Below are positions 6,614 to 12,526 of a DNA stretch of 20,282 nt, in pieces. Made by a program: the position numbers and the translations under genes. The notes under the pieces were generated by a model. That model had not been told where the DNA came from. It did no database searches and saw only the letters and a list, made by a program, of their open reading frames with translations. Source of the DNA: Candidatus Aenigmatarchaeota archaeon (GTDB taxonomy: Archaea; Aenigmatarchaeota; Aenigmatarchaeia; CG10238-14); contig JANXDN010000001.1 of the NCBI GenBank assembly GCA_025058005.1, forward strand, positions 1-20,282, in the 5' to 3' direction. Numbering within the stretch: the first letter of the stretch is position 1; every line of letters begins with the position of its first letter.

Positions 6614-7867
6614 ATGGTGACAAACACGATATTTTTTATACTTTATTTTATAGTCATATATATCCTCACATTCTACTTGATAACTTTTCTAAAATATAGG
6701 AAAAAATTTCATTTTATTCCTAAAGTCTCTCATTATCCCAAAGTTTCCTTGATAATACCTGCCTATAATGAAGAAGATAGTATAGCAAGAACGCTTGATT
6801 CTGTTCTTGCTTTAGACTATCCGAAAGATAAACTAGAAATCATAGTTGTTAACGATGGTTCTACTGATAATACTGCAAAAATTGTTGAAAAGTATGTGAA
6901 GAATAATGGTGTTATACTTATAAACAAACCGAATGGTGGCAAGGGAAATGCTCTTAATGTCGGAATAAGCGTGAGTACCGGAGAATTTATTGCCACATTA
7001 GATGCAGATTCTATGGTTGCACCAAATTCACTTAAATATTTGATTGGTTATTTCAAAGATAAAGATGTTGGAGCTGTAACTTCTGCTATTAAAGTTTTTG
7101 AACCTAAAAATTTTTTACAAAGAATGCAATTTATTGAATACACCTATTCCATTTTTTTGAGAAAAATTTGGGGTTTTTTAAACTCACAGTCTGTAACACC
7201 TGGGCCTCTTTCTGTTTTTCGCGCGGATGTGATAAAAAAATTAGGTGGATTTGATGAAAATAACCTAACTGAAGATCAAGAAATAGCCCTGAGAATACAT
7301 TGTGCAGGTTACAAAATAGAAAATTGTATATTATCTGAAACTTATACCTTTGCTCCGTCAAACTTTAAATCGTTATGGAAACAGAGGTTGAGATGGTATA
7401 GAGGAACTTTGAGAAATTTTATAAGATATAGACATATGTTCTTGAACAGAAAGTTTGGAAATTTGGGTGTGTTTGTTTTGCCGTCAATTGTTATGCTGAT
7501 TTTTTCTCTTTTCATTTCATTAGCAAAAATGATTTTTGATTTTTATGATTCTATATACCTATCTGTTAAAAGTGTGTTTCTAGTTGGAATAAACTTTTAT
7601 ATGCCTGAATTTTCTATATCTCCGATATTAACCAACTTTTTCCTTTCTATTAATGTGCACTCCTTTCTCTTGTCTTTTATGTTTGTCGGTGCTGCTTTTA
7701 TGCTTTACTTGAGCTACAAGTTTTCAAAAGAGTATATTGGAAGTCGAAGTGTGTTGGATTTATTAATTTTTATATTCTTTTTCCAACTACTATATATTGT
7801 TTTTTGGGGATCGGCTATAATTTATGAGTTAATGAGAATTAAAGCAGTGACGAGAGGGAAATGGTAA
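6614..7867 (+). CDS. Family 2 processive glycosyltransferase
   Basis: A 417-residue membrane glycosyltransferase resembling poly-N-acetylglucosamine, cellulose or hyaluronan synthases. One helix (about 4-27) precedes a GT-A domain with P-K-V-S-L-I-I-P-A-Y-N-E-E at 42-54, V-V-N-D-G-S at 78-83, the D-A-D metal site at 130-132, the catalytic base in T-E-D at 219-221, and Q-R-L-R-W at 257-261, which marks processive enzymes. Three more helices follow (about 283-305, 345-368 and 385-405). It should transfer sugars from a nucleotide donor at the cytoplasmic face and may extrude a polysaccharide or glycosylate a lipid; the product is unknown. The stop overlaps the next start by seven bases, so the two genes are cotranscribed. 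Confidence 0.92.
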   Translation: MVTNTIFFILYFIVIYILTFYLITFLKYRKKFHFIPKVSHYPKVSLIIPAYNEEDSIARTLDSVLALDYPKDKLEIIVVNDGSTDNTAKIVEKYVKNNGVILINKPNGGKGNALNVGISVSTGEFIATLDADSMVAPNSLKYLIGYFKDKDVGAVTSAIKVFEPKNFLQRMQFIEYTYSIFLRKIWGFLNSQSVTPGPLSVFRADVIKKLGGFDENNLTEDQEIALRIHCAGYKIENCILSETYTFAPSNFKSLWKQRLRWYRGTLRNFIRYRHMFLNRKFGNLGVFVLPSIVMLIFSLFISLAKMIFDFYDSIYLSVKSVFLVGINFYMPEFSISPILTNFFLSINVHSFLLSFMFVGAAFMLYLSYKFSKEYIGSRSVLDLLIFIFFFQLLYIVFWGSAIIYELMRIKAVTRGKW

Positions 7868-8568
7868 AGAAAAAATTTGACACTTGGCAATATGTTGCTG
7901 TCGCTTTGATATCGATTTTGATATTTATCTCAGGATTTATATTAGGGAGAAAAATAACCCATCTTCAGACAAGCTATTTGAACTCCGAAATAGAATCTGT
8001 TTATTCTGATGTGCAGGAAAATATTATAGATTTTTTTATTTTAGAAATCTCTGGAAAAACCGATGAGGAAAAAAGAGTTGCGTGTGATTTTTTCAACCAA
8101 AGGATCTATAAGATTAGTGATAGAGTTGGAGAGCTGGCAAAAAATATTGAAACATTTGAGAAAAATAATGGTTTTGAGGATAAAGAGTACAAAAAGTTAA
8201 AATCAAAGTATATGGATTTTCTTTTAAGACAATGGTTGTTTTCGAAAAAGATAAAAGACTCGTGTGGTGGTAATTTTTCGATTATCATTTTCTTTTATAG
8301 GAATGTTCCTCCTTGTCAAGAGTGCATTGATCAAGGTATAGTGTTAGATTATTTCAAAAAAGAGCTTGGAGAAAAATTATTTATTTTCTCTTTTGATACA
8401 GGGATAGATAGTCCATCGGTTCTGTATATGATGAACCTGTACAATATTACTCGCGTGCCTTCCGTTGTTTTTGAGGAAAAAGTATATAATCGCTTTGTAA
8501 GTAAGGATGAGGTTCAAAAAGAACTGTGCAGTAAAAATATAGACGGGCTATTATGTGATGGCTTTTAA
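7861..8568 (+). CDS. Membrane-anchored thioredoxin-like protein
   Basis: A 235-residue protein. Residues 11-29 form one membrane anchor after a basic N-terminus, so the rest should be extracytoplasmic. A helical, probably coiled-coil linker spans about 35-130. The C-terminal domain, about 138-220, has a thioredoxin-fold pattern: beta strand S-I-I-I-F-F-Y, then C152-Q-E-C155, and a later R-V-P-S-V-V containing the cis-proline (about 200). Other cysteines at about 75, 135, 222 and 232 could also form disulfides. It may be a thiol-disulfide exchanger acting on envelope proteins. Overlap with the glycosyltransferase gene (ATGGTAA) suggests translational coupling and a shared envelope task. I know of no named family for the full architecture. 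Confidence 0.82.
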   Translation: MVKKKFDTWQYVAVALISILIFISGFILGRKITHLQTSYLNSEIESVYSDVQENIIDFFILEISGKTDEEKRVACDFFNQRIYKISDRVGELAKNIETFEKNNGFEDKEYKKLKSKYMDFLLRQWLFSKKIKDSCGGNFSIIIFFYRNVPPCQECIDQGIVLDYFKKELGEKLFIFSFDTGIDSPSVLYMMNLYNITRVPSVVFEEKVYNRFVSKDEVQKELCSKNIDGLLCDGF

Positions 8569-8614
8569 ATCTTTTCCACTAGTGAAACTCGTGTTTGTTT
8601 TCTAATATTTAGAT

Positions 8615-8710
8615 TGCAGGGGGAGAGATTCGAACTCTCGAACTCACTAAGAGACAGGATTTCTTTAAACATCTTAAGTCCTGCGCCGTTGGCCGCTTGG
8701 CTACCCCTGC
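8615..8710 (-). tRNA. tRNA-Leu (anticodon UAA) with intron
   Basis: The minus strand folds into a type II tRNA: acceptor GCAGGGG with CCCCTGC, D stem GCC/GGC, T stem GAGAG/CTCTC around TTCGAAT, a long variable arm and discriminator A. The anticodon stem CAGGA/TCCTG encloses 19 bases. Seven are the loop (CTTAAG plus A, anticodon UAA) and the extra 12 are an intron. The mature tRNA would be 84 nt. CCA is not encoded. TTTAATATAAA on the minus strand (about 8730-8740) is the likely TATA box. Confidence 0.96.
8661..8672 (-). other. 12-nt archaeal tRNA intron at position 37/38
   Basis: Between G37 and A38 of tRNA-Leu(UAA) the minus strand carries ATGTTTAAAGAA. Its TTAA can pair with the UUAA around the anticodon, and unpaired A residues precede the 3' exon. 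This would make a short, possibly relaxed bulge-helix-bulge for the splicing endonuclease. The exact cut sites are inferred from the canonical position. Confidence 0.8.
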
Positions 8711-8754
8711 ACAGTTTTGTATTATTAATTTATATTAAAAATTCGGTAAAATAA

Positions 8755-9369
8755 TTAAATTTTTATTCTCTCTAAATCCTTAGAAAAATCCTCTAACTTT
8801 CTTTTTAATACCTTTAAAGCTTGGAGAAAGACCTCGTCAACTTTTAACCCACAAACACTTTCTATGGTGAAAATATACTTGTTGTCTTCTGCTTTATACC
8901 CAACTACAGCCCCTTGCCATTTTGCGTGTTTTCTGCCGGTGCCTAATTCTGCATATGCTTCCAACTCAAGCACTTGACCTTCCATTAATTCTACAATTGG
9001 TATTTTGTCAAAAACCGGTTTTACTCTATCGTCTGTTGTTTTCAAATCGCCAGAATAAACCATAACCGGTCCTGTTTTCTTTAATGCAAAAGCTACTTGA
9101 CATCTCGTGCATCCTTTGCCTTCGCACACGCACTCATCTCTAAAATTGAAGTAGTCTGGATTAAAAGTTAATGGAATTAGACCGAGACGATGTGCTATTA
9201 TTTCGTCCCACAAAATAGAGTCGTTTGCATGAAAATCTACCCATTCTATTGCCATTGTAGGAATTTCTGAAATCATTATTCTTCTCAATTCTCCTGCAAG
9301 GGCTGAATTTATCCCTTCTATTTGAACTTTCATTTTGTAATCATTTTTTTCGACTATCTTTACCTTCAA
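8755..9369 (-). CDS. rpoD: DNA-directed RNA polymerase subunit D (Rpo3)
   Basis: The 204-residue archaeal homologue of the bacterial alpha N-terminal domain and eukaryotic Rpb3; it forms a heterodimer with subunit L to seed RNA polymerase assembly. Typical signatures are A-L-A-G-E-L-R-R-I-M-I-S-E-I-P-T-M-A at 23-40, I-I-A-H-R-L-G-L-I-P-L near 57-67, and a terminal amphipathic helix. Four cysteines C80-x-C82-x4-C87-x2-C90 can bind zinc or an Fe-S cluster. At 204 residues it is shorter than crenarchaeal subunits of about 265, so the Fe-S domain is reduced. The start is TTG 9369, supported by GGTGGT about five bases upstream. It stands alone, next to tRNA-Leu, not in a ribosomal protein operon. 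Confidence 0.96.
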   Translation of the reverse strand: MKVKIVEKNDYKMKVQIEGINSALAGELRRIMISEIPTMAIEWVDFHANDSILWDEIIAHRLGLIPLTFNPDYFNFRDECVCEGKGCTRCQVAFALKKTGPVMVYSGDLKTTDDRVKPVFDKIPIVELMEGQVLELEAYAELGTGRKHAKWQGAVVGYKAEDNKYIFTIESVCGLKVDEVFLQALKVLKRKLEDFSKDLERIKI

Positions 9370-9418
9370 AAAACCACCAAAGATTAAGACACTTTAATAT
9401 AAATCAATTTAATATTTT

Positions 9419-9450
9419 TAATGTTTACTCTTCATTCATTTGAAACATTA
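9419..9450. repeat. Inverted repeat between rpoD and the Cas4-like gene
   Basis: TAATGTTT (9419-9426) and AAACATTA (9443-9450) are perfect 8-bp inverted arms separated by 16 bases. They lie in the divergent promoter region and could be an operator or a hairpin. No further structure was seen in the 178-base gap between the two starts. Confidence 0.45.
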
Positions 9451-9514
9451 CGAGCCTAATAAAGTTTAGTTTTCATAACAAAAATATTGTTGGTGTTATT
9501 TAGCTGCTTTTATG

Positions 9515-9526
9515 TTATTTATAAAA
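9515..9526 (+). promoter_or_regulatory. TATA-like box of the Cas4-like gene
   Basis: TTATTTATAAAA is centred about 27 bases before ATG 9549, the distance expected for a leaderless archaeal transcript. This favours ATG 9549 over the in-frame TTG codons at 9528 and 9531. Confidence 0.5.
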
Positions 9527-9548
9527 ATTGTTGACTAATATTTTGATT

Positions 9549-10214
9549 ATGAAAAAAATAAACGGTATTTTAATAGTAGATGGTATTTCTTGCTTTCCTG
9601 TTTCTTGGCTGTCTAGTAGAGATTTTTGCGAGTATCAGCTGTATTTGGAGAAAATAAAAAATGTGAGAGTAGAAAAAACTATAGAAATGGTAATGGGAAG
9701 TGAAATACACAAAAAACTTGAAGAGGAATTTTTGTTGAAAGTTACTGAAAAAATGAGTATTTGGGACTCGCTGGAAATATCTAAAAAAGAATATCGAAGC
9801 TTTCTCGTGAGAGAGCTTGAAGTTGTGTCAAAGAGGTATGGTATTTATGGAAAAATTGACGAAGTGCAAATCTTCCCTGATAAAATACTCATAATAGACG
9901 ATAAACCTGGGAAGAAGGTGTATAATGGGGTGAAAAAACAAGTTTGGGGATACGCATTATGCTTTATTGACCAGTTTAACCCAGATAGAGATGTGTTTAC
10001 TGCTGTTAGAAGTACTGATGATGGAGAGTTTTCTTGGAAGGAAAAATTTGATGAAAATTCTGCCGATTTGGTTTTAAACGATATATTGGAAATTCATGAT
10101 TTAATTAAGGAAGTTAGAGTGCCAAAATCTACTCTTAATCTGAATAAATGCGGTAGATGTAGGTTTAGAGAGGTATGTGATAGGTGTTTGGTAAAGGCGC
10201 CAGCTGGCAAGTGA
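9549..10214 (+). CDS. Cas4-like RecB-family nuclease with Fe-S cysteines
   Basis: A 221-residue PD-(D/E)XK nuclease with the Cas4 layout. An early cysteine follows the S-S-R-D-F pattern (C at about 27, then E-Y-Q-L-Y-L), and G-S-E-I-H supplies the conserved histidine. The catalytic core is G-K-I-D-E-V-Q followed by I-I-D-D-K-P-G, with a Q-x3-Y pair (Q-V-W-G-Y) after it. The C-terminus has C-x2-C-x5-C. Together these cysteines can hold a 4Fe-4S cluster as in Cas4 and AddB. Cas4 trims pre-spacers in CRISPR adaptation, but many archaeal homologues stand alone. No cas1, effector gene or repeat array is in this window. A winged-helix gene and a Cas2-like gene follow in the same direction. Confidence 0.85.
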   Translation: MKKINGILIVDGISCFPVSWLSSRDFCEYQLYLEKIKNVRVEKTIEMVMGSEIHKKLEEEFLLKVTEKMSIWDSLEISKKEYRSFLVRELEVVSKRYGIYGKIDEVQIFPDKILIIDDKPGKKVYNGVKKQVWGYALCFIDQFNPDRDVFTAVRSTDDGEFSWKEKFDENSADLVLNDILEIHDLIKEVRVPKSTLNLNKCGRCRFREVCDRCLVKAPAGK

Positions 10215-10235
10215 GAGTTCGTGGTAGATTATAAC

Positions 10236-10508
10236 ATGAAGCAAGAGACTATTAAAAAAATCAATAAAATTCTTTTTGTGCTTAAAGAAACCCAAGATTG
10301 GCTCCATTTAAGGGAAATAAGCAGAAGAACTGGGATACATCACCAAACAATATCAGAAATTTTAGATAAATACTTAAATCAGTTTGTTTTAATTCAAAAT
10401 TTTGAAGAATACGGTTTAAAGCTCAAATTAGTTAAATTAAAGGACAAAAAAGTCGATTTAAAAAGTGTATTAACTTATTTGAAGTATATGAAGAAAATTG
10501 AAGAATAA
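10236..10508 (+). CDS. Winged helix-turn-helix DNA-binding protein
   Basis: A 90-residue protein with a helix-turn-helix at about residues 26-48: H-L-R-E-I-S-R-R-T-G, turn, then H-H-Q-T-I-S-E-I-L-D. A wing-like beta hairpin with V-L-I-Q-N-F-E-E-Y-G follows, and then basic helices. It lies in the same direction as the Cas4-like gene, 21 bases after its stop (6 bases if GTG 10221 is the start; both starts are plausible). The stop codon overlaps the left arm of a 15-bp inverted repeat that flanks the promoter of the next gene, so it may regulate that gene or its own cluster. The target is not known. Confidence 0.75.
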   Translation: MKQETIKKINKILFVLKETQDWLHLREISRRTGIHHQTISEILDKYLNQFVLIQNFEEYGLKLKLVKLKDKKVDLKSVLTYLKYMKKIEE

Positions 10509-10584
10509 TACATATTACAAATGGGGTTTAATTTTTCATTATTTTGTGGGAAAGGTTAAAATTTTCTTTTTTGCAATATGTATT
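10507..10584. repeat. 15-bp inverted repeat around the Cas2-like promoter
   Basis: Arms 10507-10521 (AATACATATTACAAA) and 10570-10584 (TTTGCAATATGTATT) match as inverted repeats at 14 of 15 positions, with 48 bases between them. The left arm overlaps the stop of the winged-helix gene; the right arm lies between the TATA-like GTTAAAATTTT and ATG 10587. This is a good operator geometry. Confidence 0.6.
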
Positions 10585-10586
10585 AC

Positions 10587-10802
10587 ATGACGTTTTTATT
10601 AATCTATGATATCCCAAGAAATAAGAATGCTTTGCTCGTTAGAGTATGGAGAAAGCTTAAGAAGATGGATGCTAAAAAAATAACGAATTCTGTATGGTCG
10701 GTAGAAGACGATGAAAAAATTACTGCTTTTCATGAGATTAAAGAAGCGATAAATAAAGCTGGTGGGGAAGCGAAAATAATGAAGGTGGTCTTTATTGAGT
10801 GA
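10587..10802 (+). CDS. Cas2-like small protein
   Basis: A 71-residue protein with the Cas2-type ferredoxin fold pattern. It has strand L-L-I-Y-D-I-P with the conserved aspartate, helix L-L-V-R-V-W-R-K-L-K-K-M, strand I-T-N-S-V-W-S-V matching the Q-x-S-V-F region of Cas2, a second helix, and a last strand K-I-M-K-V-V-F-I. It is shorter than typical Cas2 (about 85-95). It could also belong to the Cas2-like PaaX/VapD group, so CRISPR involvement is not shown. ATG 10587 is chosen over ATG 10578 because a TATA-like box lies about 26 bases upstream and Cas2 proteins start close to this strand. The 3' end overlaps kae1 by eight bases and contains its Shine-Dalgarno sequence. Confidence 0.72.
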   Translation: MTFLLIYDIPRNKNALLVRVWRKLKKMDAKKITNSVWSVEDDEKITAFHEIKEAINKAGGEAKIMKVVFIE

Positions 10803-11763
10803 GATATGTCTCGGTATTGAGTCTACAGCACATACTTTTGGGATAGGAATAGTTGATGAAGAGGGAAATATACTATATGACGAAAAGTCTTTTTACGAAC
10901 CTCCTGTGGGTGAGGGGTTGACACCTCGCAAAGTCTTTGAATATCATGCTGGAAATGTTGGAAAAATAGTCAAAGGTGCAATCTCCAGAGAAATATCTGT
11001 CGTTGCATTCTCGCAAGGACCTGGTTTACCAAATTGTTTGTCTCTCGGTGCAACCATAGCAAGATATCTTTCTTTAAAATTAAATTTACCTCTTGTTGGC
11101 GTAAACCATTGCTTGGCTCATATAGAGATTGCCAAAATGCTAACAAAATGTAAAGATCCTGTTGTAGTTTATTGCTCAGGTGGTAATACCCAAATCTTAG
11201 CATTAGTAGACGGGAGATATAGAATATTTGGCGAAACGCTTGATATTCCCATAGGGAATGCTTTCGATATGCTTGCAAGAATTTTAGGCTTAAGCATGCC
11301 TGGTGGTCCAAAAATAGAGGAGTTGGCAAAAAGCGGCAAATGGGTGGAATTACCTTATGTTGTAAAAGGTATGGATTTTTCTTTTTCTGGCATAGTAACA
11401 GAATGTGAGAAACTTTGTAAAAAATCTGTGAGAAAGGAAGATATAGCTTACTCTTTCCAAGAAACGTGTTTCTCTATGATAACAGAAGCTACTGAAAGGG
11501 CTTTAGCTCACACAGAAAAGAATGAAGTATTGGTGACTGGAGGTGTGGCAGCCAATAGGAGATTTAATGAAATGCTCGAGATTATGTGCAAAGATAGAGG
11601 TGCAAAGCTTTATTCGGTCCCTATTAAATATGCTGGTGATAATGGTGTTATGATAGCCTGGACTGGTATGAAAATGTTTAAGACTGGTATAACAACTAGA
11701 TTAAGTGAGTCTCAAATAAAGAAGGATTGGAGAGTAGATGAAGTTGACGTGAAATGGACGTGA
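10795..11763 (+). CDS. kae1: KEOPS subunit Kae1, tRNA threonylcarbamoyltransferase
   Basis: A 322-residue member of the Kae1/TsaD/Qri7 family. As the catalytic KEOPS subunit it transfers threonylcarbamoyl from threonylcarbamoyl-AMP to A37 of ANN-decoding tRNAs. Visible signatures are G-I-E-S-T-A at 7-12, the metal-binding H105-C-L-A-H109, S-G-G-N-T-Q at 128-133, the nucleotide-binding I-P-I-G-N-A-F-D-M-L, T-G-G-V-A-A-N-R-R, and A-G-D-N-G-V-M-I-A with the last metal aspartate. The C-terminus D-W-R-V-D-E-V-D-V-K-W is the usual end, so no Bud32 kinase is fused. The start is TTG 10795, with GGTGGT about five bases upstream inside the Cas2-like gene. Confidence 0.96.
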   Translation: MSEICLGIESTAHTFGIGIVDEEGNILYDEKSFYEPPVGEGLTPRKVFEYHAGNVGKIVKGAISREISVVAFSQGPGLPNCLSLGATIARYLSLKLNLPLVGVNHCLAHIEIAKMLTKCKDPVVVYCSGGNTQILALVDGRYRIFGETLDIPIGNAFDMLARILGLSMPGGPKIEELAKSGKWVELPYVVKGMDFSFSGIVTECEKLCKKSVRKEDIAYSFQETCFSMITEATERALAHTEKNEVLVTGGVAANRRFNEMLEIMCKDRGAKLYSVPIKYAGDNGVMIAWTGMKMFKTGITTRLSESQIKKDWRVDEVDVKWT

Positions 11764-11767
11764 AGTT
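11738..11767 (+). repeat. 11-bp phased GTGAAGTT-type repeat
   Basis: ATGAAGTT (11738), GTGAAATG (11749) and GTGAAGTT (11760) follow each other at 11-base spacing across the kae1 stop, ending about 19 bases before the TATA-like TAATAAATA at 11786-11794. The same motif order occurs before the gene at 13712. Confidence 0.5.
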
Positions 11768-11785
11768 GTTTTCCAAAAAGTTAAT

Positions 11786-11794
11786 TAATAAATA
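11786..11794 (+). promoter_or_regulatory. TATA-like box of the helix-turn-helix gene
   Basis: TAATAAATA is centred about 22 bases before ATG 11812, consistent with a leaderless transcript. The surrounding run TTAATTAATAAATAA is the most AT-rich part of the gap. Confidence 0.4.
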
Positions 11795-11811
11795 ATTTCA
11801 TTAATTAATTT

Positions 11812-12159
11812 ATGGGTTTAAAAGAAACGCTAAAACATATTTTTGGTATAAGAAAATTAACAGCAATTAACAGAAATCAACAGCAATTAACAGCAATTAA
11901 CAGAAATCAACAGTTGAGAATTCTAGAAAATATTAGAAAATCTGCAGATAGTTTGGAGCAAAACATGAGAGAGAAGGAAGTCTTGAAGCAGTTAGAAAAT
12001 CAGAACTTGAGCAGTGAAGAATTAGGTGGTTTGTTAAATATTTCAAGGAGTAGAGCAAACCAAATTTTATTAGATTTGGAAAAAAAAGGTCTTGTATACA
12101 GAATAAAATATGGAAAGAAAATATTGTGGGGTAAAATTAAAACAACTCATTCTCGCTAA
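11812..12159 (+). CDS. Small helix-turn-helix protein with decapeptide repeat
   Basis: A 115-residue protein in three parts. Residues 1-15 form a basic helix. Residues 16-35 are two near-identical decapeptides, each beginning L-T-A-I-N-R-N-Q-Q, encoded by a 10-bp minisatellite. Residues 37-100 hold a charged helix and then a winged helix-turn-helix: L-S-S-E-E-L-G-G-L-L, turn, S-R-S-R-A-N-Q-I-L-L-D-L-E, and a wing K-G-L-V-Y-R-I-K-Y-G. This resembles MarR/ArsR-type transcription regulators, so DNA binding is likely, but the target is unknown. It has its own leaderless promoter after kae1. Its last 23 bases overlap the convergent PRC-barrel gene. Confidence 0.8.
   Translation: MGLKETLKHIFGIRKLTAINRNQQQLTAINRNQQLRILENIRKSADSLEQNMREKEVLKQLENQNLSSEELGGLLNISRSRANQILLDLEKKGLVYRIKYGKKILWGKIKTTHSR
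11856..11913. repeat. 10-bp minisatellite inside the HTH gene
   Basis: Five consecutive 10-base units of the forms CAGCAATTAA and CAGAAATCAA, in order A-B-A-A-B, preceded by a half unit ATTAA and followed by CAG. Thirty bases equal ten codons, so every third unit returns to frame. The array was probably enlarged by slippage or unequal exchange. Confidence 0.85.
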
Positions 12160-12400
12160 CGACCACAAAATCTCCTATGGATTTCACTGCGCTAAATGGT
12201 ATGAGTAGCCTTCCTTTTTCGTCCTCTTTTAAATTCAAATCTTTCAAAGCTTTAGTAGCACCTGCGACAACTATATTAAGCAACTCGCCGCTTTCTGTTA
12301 CAAAATCTATGTTACTTACCACGCCAAATCTTCTCCCTGTCTCCTCACTAATTATTGTTTTACCAATAACAGACTTTGCCTTAATTCTTGTTTCTGGCAT
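12137..12400 (-). CDS. PRC-barrel domain protein
   Basis: An 87-residue protein consisting of one PRC-barrel domain. It has A-K-S-V-I-G-K-T-I near the start, G-R-R-F-G-V-V-S-N-I-D-F-V next, the middle strand G-E-L-L-N-I-V-V-A-G-A, and I-P-F-S-A-V-K-S-I-G-D at the end. Single-domain archaeal PRC proteins are small and conserved; a link to RNA metabolism (as in RimM) or to cell division (the archaeal CdpB-type proteins) has been proposed for some. The open frame extends to 12490, but ATG 12400 is preferred: AGGTGAG lies about seven bases before it, and the upstream residues do not resemble the domain. It overlaps the convergent helix-turn-helix gene by 23 bases. Confidence 0.87.
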   Translation of the reverse strand: MPETRIKAKSVIGKTIISEETGRRFGVVSNIDFVTESGELLNIVVAGATKALKDLNLKEDEKGRLLIPFSAVKSIGDFVVVSENELF

Positions 12401-12526
12401 TCTATTTCTCACCTTTACATTATTTTGGTTGTTAATAATATATTTTTTACTATTTAAAAGGTTTGAGACGCGAACTCTAAACAACTTCATCTGAAAATGT
12501 CGGTGATCGAGTCAAATTAGTAAAAC

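Noticed and set aside
10970..11329. Minus-strand open frame of 119 codons
   Set aside because: It is entirely antisense to kae1, which carries all family motifs.
11856..11913. Short regular repeats as a CRISPR array near Cas4-like and Cas2-like genes
   Set aside because: Units are 10 bases, contiguous, without spacers, and lie inside a good protein frame; they are a coding minisatellite.
12401..12490. N-terminal extension of the PRC-barrel protein
   Set aside because: It contains TATA-like sequence and the ribosome binding site for ATG 12400, and does not resemble the domain.
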